Translations under genes and position numbers: made by a program
NCBI RefSeq assembly: GCF_020884795.1
Contig: NZ_BBZF01000021.1
Coordinates: 2,106 to 66,105, forward strand
Source: Micromonospora okii
GTDB lineage: Bacteria > Actinomycetota > Actinomycetes > Mycobacteriales > Micromonosporaceae
DNA length: 64,000 nucleotides
Direction of reading: 5' to 3'
Shown here: in pieces, positions 43,067-57,588 of the stretch
Position numbering within the stretch: the stretch's first letter is position 1
Layout of the letters: every line of letters begins with the position of its first letter
The notes under the pieces: model-generated
What the model saw: only the letters and a program-made list of their open reading frames with translations
Database searches by the model: none
What the model was told of the DNA's origin: nothing

Positions 43067-43954
43067 TCACTGTGGGTAGAGCTCGTCGCGCAGCCGGGCG
43101 AGCAGCTCCCGGGTCCGCTCCGGCGGCTCGGCCTCGACGCAGAGGCGTTCCATGGCCGCCGCGTAGTAGTCGAGATCCTCACGCTTGTCCAGGTAGAGGG
43201 CGCTGGTGAGCTGCTCGATGTAGACGATGTCCGGGAGGTCCTGGTCGCCGAAGCGCAGGATGGTGAAGGCCCCGCCGGCCGCGGCGTGCCCGCCCGCGTC
43301 GAACGGGATGATCTGCAACCGCACGTGCGGCGAGCGGGTCGCCTCGATCAGGGCGGTGAGCTGGCCGCGCATCACCTCGGCGCCGCCGATCGGGCGGCGC
43401 AGCGCTGCCTCGTCGACCACCACCCAGAGTTGCGGCGGCTGCGGGCGACGCAGCAGCTCCTGACGCCGCATACGCAGGCAGACCCGCCGTTCGATCTCCT
43501 CCGTGTCCGCGCTCCGGTGGCCGAGCAGGACGACCGCCCGCGCGTACTCCCGGGTCTGGAGCAGGCCGGGAACGAACTGCACCTCGTAGCTGCGGATCAG
43601 CGCGGCGGCGGCCTCCAGGCCGAGGTAGGACTGGAACCAGGAGGGCAGCACGTCGCCGTAGCGGTGCCACCAGCCGGGGCTGTTGGCGTCGCGGGCGAGC
43701 TTGAGCATCGCCTCCCGCTCCTCGGCGTCGGTGACCCCGTAGAGGCTCAGCAGGTCGGCGACGTCGCGCTCCTTGAAGCCGACCCGACCCAGCTCCATCC
43801 GGCTGATCTTCGACTCGGAGGAGCGGATCTCCCAGCCGGCGCCCTCCCGGGTCACCCCGCGGGCCTCCCGCAGCCGACGTAGCTGCGCACCGAGCAACAT
43901 GCGCAGCACGGTGGGGCCGGTGGCCGGGCCACCCTCCGTGGGAACCATCGTCAC
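43067..43954 (-). CDS. XRE-family regulator with DUF5753 domain
   Basis: A 295-residue protein: N-terminal helix-turn-helix (LRRLREARGVTREGAGWEIRSSESKISRMELGRVGFKERDV) and C-terminal DUF5753 (YLGLEAAAALIRSYEVQFVPGLLQTREYARAV, VVVDEAALRRPIGG, QIIPFDAGGHAAAGGAFTIL). In streptomycetes such regulators pair with DUF397 proteins (BldB/AbaA-like and WhiJ systems) and affect development. GTG at 43954 has GGAGG 7 bases upstream; the ATG at 43948 is less well placed. The DUF397 gene is upstream, across a 21-bp palindrome. Confidence 0.93.
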   Translation of the reverse strand: MTMVPTEGGPATGPTVLRMLLGAQLRRLREARGVTREGAGWEIRSSESKISRMELGRVGFKERDVADLLSLYGVTDAEEREAMLKLARDANSPGWWHRYGDVLPSWFQSYLGLEAAAALIRSYEVQFVPGLLQTREYARAVVLLGHRSADTEEIERRVCLRMRRQELLRRPQPPQLWVVVDEAALRRPIGGAEVMRGQLTALIEATRSPHVRLQIIPFDAGGHAAAGGAFTILRFGDQDLPDIVYIEQLTSALYLDKREDLDYYAAAMERLCVEAEPPERTRELLARLRDELYPQ

Positions 43955-44050
43955 GTGCCGACCTCCGCTTGCCAGGCTCCGTCGACCGGACCCCGACCCC
44001 GGCCGACGTGTAAGCATGCCATGAGCCGACAGTGAGGTGAACCCGCGCCC

Positions 44051-44094
44051 ACGTCGCCGCCGTGGTCCCGTTGACGGGACCACGGCGGCGACGT
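44051..44094. repeat. Perfect 21-bp inverted repeat with 2-base centre
   Basis: Arms 44051-44071 and 44074-44094 are exact reverse complements around TG; the inner part is GGTCCCGT/ACGGGACC. It begins 4 bases past the DUF397 stop and lies 97 bases upstream of the XRE start, so it may terminate the first or be an operator for the second. Confidence 0.9.
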
Positions 44095-44098
44095 GGGG

Positions 44099-44338
44099 TC
44101 AGTCGATCAGGTGGTCGAAGTCGCCGTCCCGCGCGCCGAGGACGAAGGCCGCGATCTCGTCCACCGTGTAGATCAGCGCCGGCCCCTCGGGGTGGCGGGA
44201 GTTGCGGACGGCGATGCCGCCACCACCGGGAAGCTCGGCCAGCTCGACGCAGTTGCCGCTGGGGTTGCTTCGCCGACTCTTCTGCCAGTGGAGCGGGGGA
44301 AGCTGCGCGGCGGGAACGCCGTTGGGGGGCTGCTGCAT
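44099..44338 (-). CDS. DUF397-family protein
   Basis: A 79-residue protein with the DUF397 core: LHWQKSRRSNPSGNCVELAELPGGGGIAVRNSRHPEGPALIYTVDEIAAFVLGARDGDFD. Such proteins are encoded beside XRE/DUF5753 regulators and are thought to be their antagonist partners, as for WhiJ-type pairs. Here the usual order is kept on one strand but with a strong hairpin between the two genes. Confidence 0.93.
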   Translation of the reverse strand: MQQPPNGVPAAQLPPLHWQKSRRSNPSGNCVELAELPGGGGIAVRNSRHPEGPALIYTVDEIAAFVLGARDGDFDHLID

Positions 44339-44422
44339 GGGGCGTCTTTCTCTTCAAGAGCCTGCCGATGCCGCGGGGAGGAGCGGTGCTGGCCAGGGGG
44401 TCGGATCACGAACCGGGGTCTG

Positions 44423-44451
44423 GATGCACGTGCATCTGCTATTGCATCTGC
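44423..44451. promoter_or_regulatory. Operator-like palindrome and direct repeat in the DUF397/GGDEF divergent region
   Basis: GATGCACGTGCATC (44423-44436) is a perfect palindrome, and TGCATCTGC recurs 12 bases further (44431-44439, 44443-44451). The surrounding 266-base gap is AT-richer than average and contains TGATAT and GGTGTACCCAA/TTTGGGTTACC. A binding site for the XRE regulator is the obvious guess. Confidence 0.45.
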
Positions 44452-44604
44452 ACCGGACAGCGAGCATGATATCGCACGTAAGGTGTACCCAAGCCTTCAC
44501 TTTGGGTTACCTCAAACGGGGTTGTAGCAGGGAAAACGAAGCCCGACGGGCATCGACCGGCAGCGGTCGTCACCCGCGCGGGCGGACGCGGCGAGGGAGG
44601 GTGC

Positions 44605-45252
44605 GTGCTGGATCCGTTGACCATCGCATCCGGCATCTCGGCCGCCGGGGCCTTCGTCTCCGCGTGGCAACTGCGCCGCCGGGCGCTGCTGGCCGAGGCG
44701 GAGATCAAGCACCTCCAGGCGGAGCTGGCCGCCGAGCGGCACGCCGCCAGCCACGACCCGCTCACCGGCCTGCCCAACCGGCGGGCCTTCTTCCGGCTGG
44801 CCGCCACCCTGCTGACCGACACCGCCGGTGAGCCGCTGGTCGCCGTCGTGCTCGACCTGGACGACTTCAAGCAGGTCAACGACCGCTACGGGCACGCCGC
44901 CGGCGACCAGGTGCTGATCAACGTGGCCCAGCGGCTGGCCGCGTTCGCCGGCGACAACCTCGTGGCGCGGCTCGGCGGCGACGAGTTCGCGGGCCTGCTG
45001 GTCAGCCCGACGGTGGACCGATGCTGGATCGAGCGGGCGTCCCGCCGGCTCCGCGACTCGCTCGCCGCGCCCATTCCGCTCGGCGGCTTCGACCTCTGCG
45101 TCACCGCGTCCGTCGGCCTCTCCCCAGTCACCGGCCCGGCCCAACTGACCGAGGCGCTCGACCGCGCCGACGCGGCGATGTACCGGGCGAAGAGCGTCGG
45201 CTCGTCCCGACCCACCCGGCAGCTCGTGGACAGCACGCACGCCGAGCGCTGA
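44605..45252 (+). CDS. GGDEF-domain diguanylate cyclase
   Basis: A 215-residue protein: a short hydrophobic N-terminus (~1-20, weak membrane anchor), a coiled-coil helix (LLAEAEIKHLQAELAAERH) and a GGDEF domain with DPLTGLPNRRAFF, VLDLDDFKQVNDRYGHAAGD and the intact catalytic GGDEF at 124-128. The RxxD product-inhibition site is absent (AGDN at that place). It should make c-di-GMP. GTG start with GAGGGAGG upstream. In actinobacteria c-di-GMP controls BldD and development, which fits the neighbouring XRE/DUF397 pair. Confidence 0.93.
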   Translation: MLDPLTIASGISAAGAFVSAWQLRRRALLAEAEIKHLQAELAAERHAASHDPLTGLPNRRAFFRLAATLLTDTAGEPLVAVVLDLDDFKQVNDRYGHAAGDQVLINVAQRLAAFAGDNLVARLGGDEFAGLLVSPTVDRCWIERASRRLRDSLAAPIPLGGFDLCVTASVGLSPVTGPAQLTEALDRADAAMYRAKSVGSSRPTRQLVDSTHAER

Positions 45253-45419
45253 GGCACGCCACGCCGAGCGCCAGGACCCCGCGCGCCGGCTGCCGAGGCC
45301 CCGCAGGCCGAGCGCCCTTACCCCCTACACCGAGGCCCCCGCAGGCCGAGCGCCGGCACCCCGCGCACGCCGAGCGCCGAGATTCCACACGCGAGCGCCG
45401 ACGCCCCGCGCACGTCGAG
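45237..45419. repeat. Degenerate ~22-base iterations of the GGDEF gene 3' end
   Basis: CACGCCGAGCGC, which in the gene encodes HAER before the stop, recurs at 45263, 45307, 45345, 45369, ~45391 and ~45413 with small changes. Steps are about 22 or multiples of it. The 186-base gap to the PemK-like gene consists of this repeat. Confidence 0.75.
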
Positions 45420-45438
45420 CGCGCCGGGCCGGCGGGGG

Positions 45439-45963
45439 TCAGCGCCAGCCGTAGCCGGCGCGTAGGGCATGGCCGACCCGGTCGAAGCGGGCCCGGTCCA
45501 GCACCGCGCCCTCGCGCCGGATGCCGTCCTCCCGCATGGTGAGCACCCGGTCGAGCCGGACCCAGCTCGGCCGGTTGTCGCGGTCCCACGCGCCCGGGCC
45601 GAGGGCGAGCCAGTGCCGCTGGCCGTCCCGCTCGCTCTGGCTGGACAGCATCAACCCGAACAGCGTGCGGCTGGACCGGCCGACCACCAGCACCGGGCGG
45701 TCCTTGCCCTGCCGGGGGTCGTCCTCGTACGGCACCCAGGTCCAGACGATCTCCCCCGGGTCGGCCTGCCCGTCGGGCTCCGGGGCGTAGCTCAGCTCCC
45801 GCCGCTGCAACGCCGCGACCTGCCGGTGCCGTGCCACCTGGGCCGGGATCGGGCCGGGGGTACGCGCCGGCGCGGCGGCGCCACGGGTGATCCGCCCCAG
45901 CCGGGACGCCACGCTCCTCAACAGACCTGCCACGGCGGCGAGCCTAACCGGGTCGTCGACCAT
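45439..45963 (-). CDS. PemK/MazF-fold protein
   Basis: A 174-residue protein with a C-terminal PemK-like domain: DPGEIVWTWVPYEDDPRQGKDRPVLVVG carries the family's GEIVW and KxRPVLVV motifs, followed by LFGLMLSSQSERDGQ and RVLTMREDGIRREGAVLDRARFDRV. The N-terminal ~65 residues are basic and Pro-rich. No antitoxin gene is adjacent, and this long, solitary form is a common actinobacterial type, so toxin activity is doubtful. Start ATG 45963 or GTG 45933. Confidence 0.85.
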   Translation of the reverse strand: MVDDPVRLAAVAGLLRSVASRLGRITRGAAAPARTPGPIPAQVARHRQVAALQRRELSYAPEPDGQADPGEIVWTWVPYEDDPRQGKDRPVLVVGRSSRTLFGLMLSSQSERDGQRHWLALGPGAWDRDNRPSWVRLDRVLTMREDGIRREGAVLDRARFDRVGHALRAGYGWR

Positions 45964-46049
45964 CCGCAGCCTGGCCGGGGCCGGGTCGACGACCGATCCG
46001 AGTGGGAAAAGCGGTGGAGGTGCCGGGCGCGAGCCGCGACGATGCCGGC

Positions 46050-46652
46050 GTGAGCATCCCCCCGCGACAGGTTCGCGCCTCGTACACCGCCGAGACGATC
46101 ACCGTGTACCAGGCGTACCCGGCGGAGATCGCCGGCCCGGCGGTCGCGGCGGGCCGCTTCGTGCCCCCGTTCAAGCGCGACCGGATGACCTGGATCAAGC
46201 CCTCGTTCCGCTGGATGATGTACCGCTGCGGCTGGGCCCGCAAGCCGGGCCAGGAGCGGGTGCTGGCCGTCGAGATAAGCCGCGCCGGGTTCGAGTGGGC
46301 CCTGGCGCACGCCTGCCTGAGCGCCTACGAGCCCGGCGCGTACGCGGACCGGGAGAGCTGGGCCCGGCGGCTGCGGTCCAGCCCGGTGCGGGTGCAGTGG
46401 GACCCGGAGCGCACGGTGCGGGCCCACCCGCTGCCCCACCGGAGCCTCCAGGTCGGCCTCTCCGGCGAGGCCGTCCGCCGGTACGTCGACGACTGGCTCG
46501 TGGGGATCGGCGACGTCACCGCGACCGCCCACGCGATCCGGGCCCGGCTGGACGCGGGCGACGATGCCTCGGCCGAGGCGCTGCTGCCGGCCGAGCGCCC
46601 CTATCCGCTGCCGGGGGCGGTGGCCGGGGCGGTCGCCGCCCACCCCGGCTGA
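46050..46652 (+). CDS. DUF4291-family protein
   Basis: A 200-residue protein: VRASYTAETITVYQAYPAEIAGPAVAAGRF, RDRMTWIKPSFRWMMYRCGWARKPGQERVLAVEISR and the HRSLQVGLSGEAVRRYVDDWLVGI block are diagnostic of DUF4291, of unknown function. GTG at 46050 gives the family's normal N-terminus; no ribosome site is seen. It is divergent from the PemK-like gene. Confidence 0.88.
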   Translation: MSIPPRQVRASYTAETITVYQAYPAEIAGPAVAAGRFVPPFKRDRMTWIKPSFRWMMYRCGWARKPGQERVLAVEISRAGFEWALAHACLSAYEPGAYADRESWARRLRSSPVRVQWDPERTVRAHPLPHRSLQVGLSGEAVRRYVDDWLVGIGDVTATAHAIRARLDAGDDASAEALLPAERPYPLPGAVAGAVAAHPG

Positions 46653-46724
46653 GGGCGTCGCCGCCGCCGTGGCGCACGATGGGACCGGCCGGGCCGCGCG
46701 AGGCGGCGGACGGAAGGAGCCACC

Positions 46725-47282
46725 GTGCCGGACACCTCGGACGACAAGCCGGACACCCCCGACGACCTGCCGGGCATCCCCGACGATCTGCCGGTCGTCC
46801 GGCGCAGCGCGGTGCGCCTCGTGGTGCTCGACGCCGACGGGCGGCTGCTGCTGTTCCACACCCGGGACCCCGACCATCCCCGGCTCGGCACGTGGTGGGA
46901 GCTGCCCGGCGGGGGCGCCGACCCCGGCGAGACGTACCTCGACACGGCCGTGCGGGAGCTGCGCGAGGAGACCGGCATCCGGGTGGACCCGGCCCGGGTC
47001 GGTCCGCCGCGCTGGCGGCGGCGGGCCAGCTTCATCCACCGCCAGCTCCGCCACGTCCAGGACGAGGTGATCGTGGCGGTGCGGCTCGACGGCCCCGGCC
47101 CCGACGTGGACGAGACGGACCGGCTGGACTACGAGCGGGAGGACTACTTCGGCTTCCGGTGGTGGCCCGTCGGCGGGGTCGTCGAGAGCCGGGAGCGGTT
47201 CTACCCCGGCCGGCTGCCGGAGCTGCTCACCCCGTTCCTGGCGGGCGAGGAGATCGACGAGCCGTTCGAACTCTGGTCGTGA
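46725..47282 (+). CDS. NUDIX hydrolase
   Basis: A 185-residue protein with a complete Nudix box, GGGADPGETYLDTAVRELREETGI (G-x5-E-x7-REUxEExGU). The N-terminal ~25 residues are an acidic Asp/Pro-rich stretch with three DDxP repeats (DKPDTPDDLPGIPDDLPVV), not part of the fold. Substrate is a nucleoside diphosphate derivative, not identifiable. GTG with GGAAGGAG upstream. Followed by the serpin-like gene after 29 bases. Confidence 0.93.
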   Translation: MPDTSDDKPDTPDDLPGIPDDLPVVRRSAVRLVVLDADGRLLLFHTRDPDHPRLGTWWELPGGGADPGETYLDTAVRELREETGIRVDPARVGPPRWRRRASFIHRQLRHVQDEVIVAVRLDGPGPDVDETDRLDYEREDYFGFRWWPVGGVVESRERFYPGRLPELLTPFLAGEEIDEPFELWS

Positions 47283-47311
47283 CGGCGGCCCGGGGCGGGC
47301 ACAGTAGGCGG

Positions 47312-48691
47312 ATGACGACGAACCCGCACGGCCCGCTGGCCCGCTACGCCGCCCGGCTGCACGCCTCGATCGGCGGGCGGCACCACGTCGCGTCCCCGCT
47401 GGGCGCCTGGCTGCTGCTGGCGCTCTGCGCCTCGGCCGACCCGGACGGGCGGCACGGCGGCACCACCGACGACGGCGGCACCCGCAACGGCACCGGCACC
47501 GGCACCGACACCGGCGATGACGGCACCAGCACCGGTGACGACAGCCTCGCCGGTGCGCTGGGCACCGACCTGGCGACGGCCGCGCGGACCGCCGCCGCGC
47601 TGCTCGACGCCCCGCACCCGCTCGTGCCGTCCGCGACCGCCGTCTGGCACCGGCCCGGCGTCGAGACCGCCGCGCTGGACGCCTGGCAGGCCGCCCTCCC
47701 CCGCGCCACGGCCACCGGCGAGCTGCCGGACGCCGCCGGGCTGGACGCCTGGGCCCGCGAGCACAGTGCCGGCCTGATCGACCGGTTCCCGCTGACGCCC
47801 TCGCCGCAGGTGGTGGTCGCGCTGGCGTCGGCGCTGGCCACCCGGATCTCCTGGGCCGACCCGTTCGACGTCGCCCCGGCGGCGGCGCTGGGCGCGGGCA
47901 GCCCGTGGGCGGACCGGCTGACCCGGGTGCTGCGCACCCCGCCGACCGGGCACCGGGCCTGGATCGCCGCGACCCCGGAGGCCGGGGACGTGGCCGTGCA
48001 CGTGGCGGCGGCGCGGCCCGCCGGGGCCGGGGAGGACGGGGCGCGGAACCCCCAGGTCCGAGAGGACGGAACGGGCAGCCCCGGGGCCGGAGAGGACGAG
48101 GCCGGGCTGCTCGTGGTGTCGGTGGCCGCCGATCCCCGGGTCGCCCCGGCCGAGGTGCTCGCCGCCGCGTACCGGATCGCCGCCGACGCCGACGCCGGCG
48201 AGGCCGTCGGGCGACGGTCGCTGTTCGACCTGCCGCTCGGCGAGACGCCGCTGTGGACGCTGCGCGAGGAGATCGTGCGCACCTACGCCCCGGGCGGCCG
48301 GGAGGAGCGGCACGCGGCGGTGCTGCCCTGCTGGTCCGCCCGGGACACCCACGACCTGTCCGGGCTCGGGTTCCCCGCCGTCGGCCGGGCCCTCGCGGCG
48401 CTGCTCGGCCTGCCGGGCCTGGGGGTGCAGGCCCGGCAGGCCGTGGCCGCCCGGTACGACCGCCACGGCTTCGCCGCCGCCGCGGTGACCGGGGCGTTCG
48501 GGTTGGTGAGCCTGCCCCCGGAGGGGGTGGCCCGGGTCGCCGAGCTGCGCTTCGGCCACCCGTACGCGGTGGTGGCCGTCGCCACGGACCGGCGCGGCGA
48601 CGGCGTCGGTCCGTGGCACGGTGTGCCGGTCTTCTCCGGCTGGGTGGCCGAGCCCGAGGACCTCCCCGCGGCCCAGCCACCCCCGGCGTAG
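47312..48691 (+). CDS. Serpin-like protein with Thr/Gly/Asp-rich insertion
   Basis: A 459-residue protein. Serpin-like landmarks: SPQVVVALASALATRISWADPFDV (shutter and helix region, cf. NAIYFKxxWxxPF) and at the C-terminus GFAAAAVTGAFGLVSLPP, VAELRFGHPYAVVAVATDRRG, GVPVFSGWVAEPED (hinge Ala run, then the F-HPF and GRV-P strands). The Ala-rich hinge suggests a reactive-centre loop, but the usual Glu-Glu-Gly-Thr hinge is missing. An insertion at ~50-76 is Thr/Gly/Asp-rich. No signal peptide is apparent. It converges with the NRPS gene, 10 bases away. Confidence 0.65.
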   Translation: MTTNPHGPLARYAARLHASIGGRHHVASPLGAWLLLALCASADPDGRHGGTTDDGGTRNGTGTGTDTGDDGTSTGDDSLAGALGTDLATAARTAAALLDAPHPLVPSATAVWHRPGVETAALDAWQAALPRATATGELPDAAGLDAWAREHSAGLIDRFPLTPSPQVVVALASALATRISWADPFDVAPAAALGAGSPWADRLTRVLRTPPTGHRAWIAATPEAGDVAVHVAAARPAGAGEDGARNPQVREDGTGSPGAGEDEAGLLVVSVAADPRVAPAEVLAAAYRIAADADAGEAVGRRSLFDLPLGETPLWTLREEIVRTYAPGGREERHAAVLPCWSARDTHDLSGLGFPAVGRALAALLGLPGLGVQARQAVAARYDRHGFAAAAVTGAFGLVSLPPEGVARVAELRFGHPYAVVAVATDRRGDGVGPWHGVPVFSGWVAEPEDLPAAQPPPA

Positions 48692-48701
48692 GGGTGCGGC
48701 G

Positions 48702-54280
<5,579 letters not shown>

Positions 54281-54284
<4 letters not shown>

Positions 54285-57200
54285 GTGGTGCGTCCTTCTT
54301 CCGTCGCCAGCAGCGCGGCGACCTCGGTGTCGGAGAGCCCGTCGAGCTCCGCGGCGATCAGGCTCTCGATCTGGGCGGCCAGGTCGGCCACCACGGGGCT
54401 GGCGAACAGCGCCCGCATCGGCAGGTCCACGTCCACCTCGGCCCGGATGCGGGCCATCGCCCGCATCCCGCGCAGGGAGTTGCCGCCGAGGGCGAAGAAG
54501 TCGTCGCGCGCGCCGACCTTCTCCACGCCGAGGATGTCGGCGTACACCTCCGCGACCAGGGTCTCGGCGTCGGTGCGCGGGGCGACGTAGGCGTCCTCGG
54601 CCACCGCCGGGGCGGCCGGCGCGGGCAGCGCGGCCCGGTCCAGCTTCCCGTTCGGGGTCAGCGGCAGCGCGTCGAGCGCGACGAACGCGGCCGGCACGAG
54701 GTGCGCCGGCAGCTCCCGGGCCAGGTCGGTGGCGAGCGCCGCCTGGTCGACGTCGCCGACCAGGTAGCCGACCAGGGTGGGCTCGCCGTCCTCGGCGCGC
54801 ACCACGACGGCGGCCTCCCGGACGCCGGGCCGGGCCAGCAGGGCCGACTCGATCTCGCCCAGCTCGATGCGCATGCCGCGCACCTTCACCTGGTCGTCGC
54901 GGCGGCCCAGGTACTCCATCGTCCCGTCGGCCCGCCACCGGGCCAGGTCGCCGGTGCGGTACATCCGCTGCCCCGCTGGCCCGTACGGGCAGGGCAGGAA
55001 GCGCTCGGCGGTCAGCCCGGGGCGGCGCAGGTAGCCCCGGGCGAGCTGGTCGCCGGCGACGTACAGCTCGCCGGCCACGCCCGGGGGCACCGGGTTCAGC
55101 GCGGCGTCGAGCAGCAGCGCCCGGGTGTTCCACGTCGGGGTGCCGATCGGCACGGCCCCGGCGGGGGCGTCCTGCCCGGGTGCGATCCGGGCGGCGACGC
55201 AGCCGACCGTGGCCTCCGTCGGGCCGTACTCGTTGATCACCGCCACCTCGGGGTGGGCGGCCCGCCAGCCGGCGAGCTGCTCGCCCGTGAGCGCCTCGCC
55301 GCCGATGACCAGGTCCGTCGTCGGGGAGAGCACGTCGTCGAGCAGCGGCAGGTGGCTCGGGGTGACCTTGAGGAAATCGGGCCGCCCACCCGTGCGGGCG
55401 GCCGGGGAGTCGATCGCCGCGAGGCGGACGGTGCCGCCGGCGGTGAGCGGCCCGAGCAGGCCGGTGACGGTGAGGTCGAACGACACCGGCGAGTGCAGCA
55501 GCGCGGTGCCGGCCAGGCCCGGGTAGGTGTGCCGGGCCCAGGCCAGGTACGCCGTCACCGACCGGTGCTCCACCACGACGCCCTTGGGGCGGCCGGTCGA
55601 CCCGGAGGTGTAGAGCACGTACGCCGGGTGCTCCGGGCGCAGCGGGGCGACCCGGTCGGCGTCGGTCAGGTCGGACGCGTCGAGGTCGGCGGCGGTGAGC
55701 GGGTCGAGCACCAGCGCGTCGCCCGGCACCAGGTTCGCCGTGTCGGCGGCGGCCAGCACCAGCGCCGGCTCGGCGTCTTCCAGCAGGTACGCGATCCGCG
55801 CCGCCGGGTAGCCCGTGTCCACAGGCACGTACGCGGCCCCGGACTTGAGCACGGCGAGGATCGCCACCAGCAGCTCCGTCGAGCGGGGCAGGGCGAGCGC
55901 CACCCGGGTCTCCGGGCCGGCCCCGCGCGCCACCAGCAGCCGAGCCAGCCGGTTCGCGGCGGCGTTCAGCTCGGCGTAGGTCAGCTCCGCGCCGTCGCAG
56001 ACCAGCGCGACCGCGCCCGGCGTCGCGGCGGCCTGCCGCTGCACCTCGGCGACGATCGTGCTGGCGGGCCGGTCGTGGGCGGTGGCGTTCCAGGTGTCCA
56101 GCACCTGCCGCCGCTCGGCGTCGTCGAGCAGCGGCAGCTCGGCCACCCGCCGGGCGGGCTCGGCGACGGCGGCGGCCAGCAGCCGGACGTACCGGGCGAC
56201 GATCGCCTCGGCGGTGGCCCGGTCGAACAGGTCGGTCCGGTAGACCAGCCGGCTCTCCCCGGTGGTGATGTCGAAGGCCAGGTCGTCCTTGGTGGTGCCC
56301 AGCGGCACCGGGTCCAGGCCGGAGTCGGGGATGAAGTTCAGCGCGGTCTGGAAGATCGGCTGCACCGACGGGTCCCGCCGGGGCGCGACCGCCTCGACGA
56401 TCTTCTGGAACGGCGTCTGCCCGTGCTCCATCGCGTCGATCAGGCCGTCGCGGACCCGGTCGAGCAGCTCGGCGACGGTCGGGTCGCCGGCCAGGTCGCA
56501 GCGCAGCGCCACCGGGTTGACGAACATGCCGATCAGCGGGCTCACCTCGGGGGTGTCCCGGCCGGCGGTGGAGACCCCGACGACCACGGTGTCGTCGCCG
56601 GAGACCCGCGACAGCAGGGCCGCGAACCCGGCCAGCAGCACCATGTACGGGGTGGCGGCCGAGGCGGTGGCGAGCCGGCCCACGGCGTCCAGCAGCCCGT
56701 CGGGCAGGTCGAAGCGCACCTCGTCGCCGGCGAAGCCGAGCCGGGCCGGGCGGGGCCGGTCCAGCGGCAGCCCGGTCACCGCCGGGGCGCCGGCGAGGTG
56801 GTCGGTCCAGAAGGCGAGCTGCCGGTCGAGTTCCGGCCCGGCGAGCTGCTCGCGCTGCCAGGCCGCGAAGTCGGCGTACTGGATGGGCAGCTCGGCCACG
56901 TCGGCGGGCCCGCCGGTGACCGCGGCGGCGGCGAACGCGGCCAGCTCGCGGGTGAACAGCACCGCCGAGTGGGCGTCGAAGACGGCGTGGTGCACCACGA
57001 ACTGGAGCGTCCAGGCGTCGGTGACCTTCACCAGCCGGGCCCGCCACAGGGGCGCGGCGTCCAGCGGGATCGGGGTGCGGGCCAGCTCCTCGCGGATCGC
57101 CCGGTACCGGGCGGTGCGCTCGGCCTCCGGCAGGCCCGACAGGTCCTCGGCCTCGACCCGCACCGGCTCGTGCTCGCGGACCACCTGCACCAGGGCCCCG

Positions 57201-57403
57201 TCGTCCATCCGCAGGTGGGTGCGGAGCGCCTCGTGCCGGGCGACGACCCGGTCGAGGACGCCGCGGGCCGCGTCGGCGTCCAGCTCCCGTGGGAAGGGCC
57301 ACGGGTTGGAGACGTTGTAGACCGGCGAGCCGGGGTCGAGCTGGTTGGCCATCCATACCCGCTCCTGCGCGAAGGAGGCGGGGAACGTCCACTCTCTACT
57401 CAT
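54281..57403 (-). CDS. NRPS C-A-T module, Asn-type adenylation code
   Basis: A 1040-residue module. It opens directly with a condensation domain (FPASFAQERVWMANQLDPGS, HHAVFDA at 138-144, where the final Gly of HHxxxDG is Ala), then adenylation with VLYTSGSTGRPKGV and A4 FDLTVTG at 642-648, and ends with a carrier (FFALGGNSL, Ser976). The specificity residues read DLTKVGEVG, closest to the Asn code DLTKLGEVG. It is preceded by MbtH (4-base ATGA overlap) and followed by the second NRPS (4-base overlap). It should accept the PKS chain and add Asn. Confidence 0.94.
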
Positions 57404-57588
57404 GAGAGAGCCTCGCGGACGGAGCGGGGGCGCATGTCGGTCCAGACGGTGTCGATGTGCGCGAGGCACTCCTCGCGGCTGCCGGCGAAGCCGGTGTCGT
57501 GCCAGCCAGCGGGGAGCTCCCGGTCGGCCGACCAGATCGAGTACTGCTCCTCGTCGTTGCGCACGACCAGGAATCGGGATTCGGCCAT
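57400..57588 (-). CDS. MbtH-like protein
   Basis: A 62-residue MbtH-family chaperone of adenylation domains: FLVVRNDEEQYSIWSADRELPAGWHDTGF, EECLAHIDTVWTDMRPRSVREAL. The conserved Trp and the SxW motif are present. It overlaps the oxygenase gene by 1 base (TGATG) and the NRPS by 4, so its expression is locked to both. MbtH proteins are needed for folding or activity of their A domains. Confidence 0.97.
   Translation of the reverse strand: MAESRFLVVRNDEEQYSIWSADRELPAGWHDTGFAGSREECLAHIDTVWTDMRPRSVREALS

Noticed and set aside
45439..45963. Toxin-antitoxin module
   Set aside because: Only a PemK-like protein is present; the neighbouring frames upstream and downstream are not antitoxin-like.
54285..57392. 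In-frame extension of the NRPS-MFS gene upstream to 57392
   Set aside because: The extension is out of frame with the real first NRPS gene and reads as low-complexity sequence; the ATG at 54284 lies in the ATGA overlap with that gene's stop.
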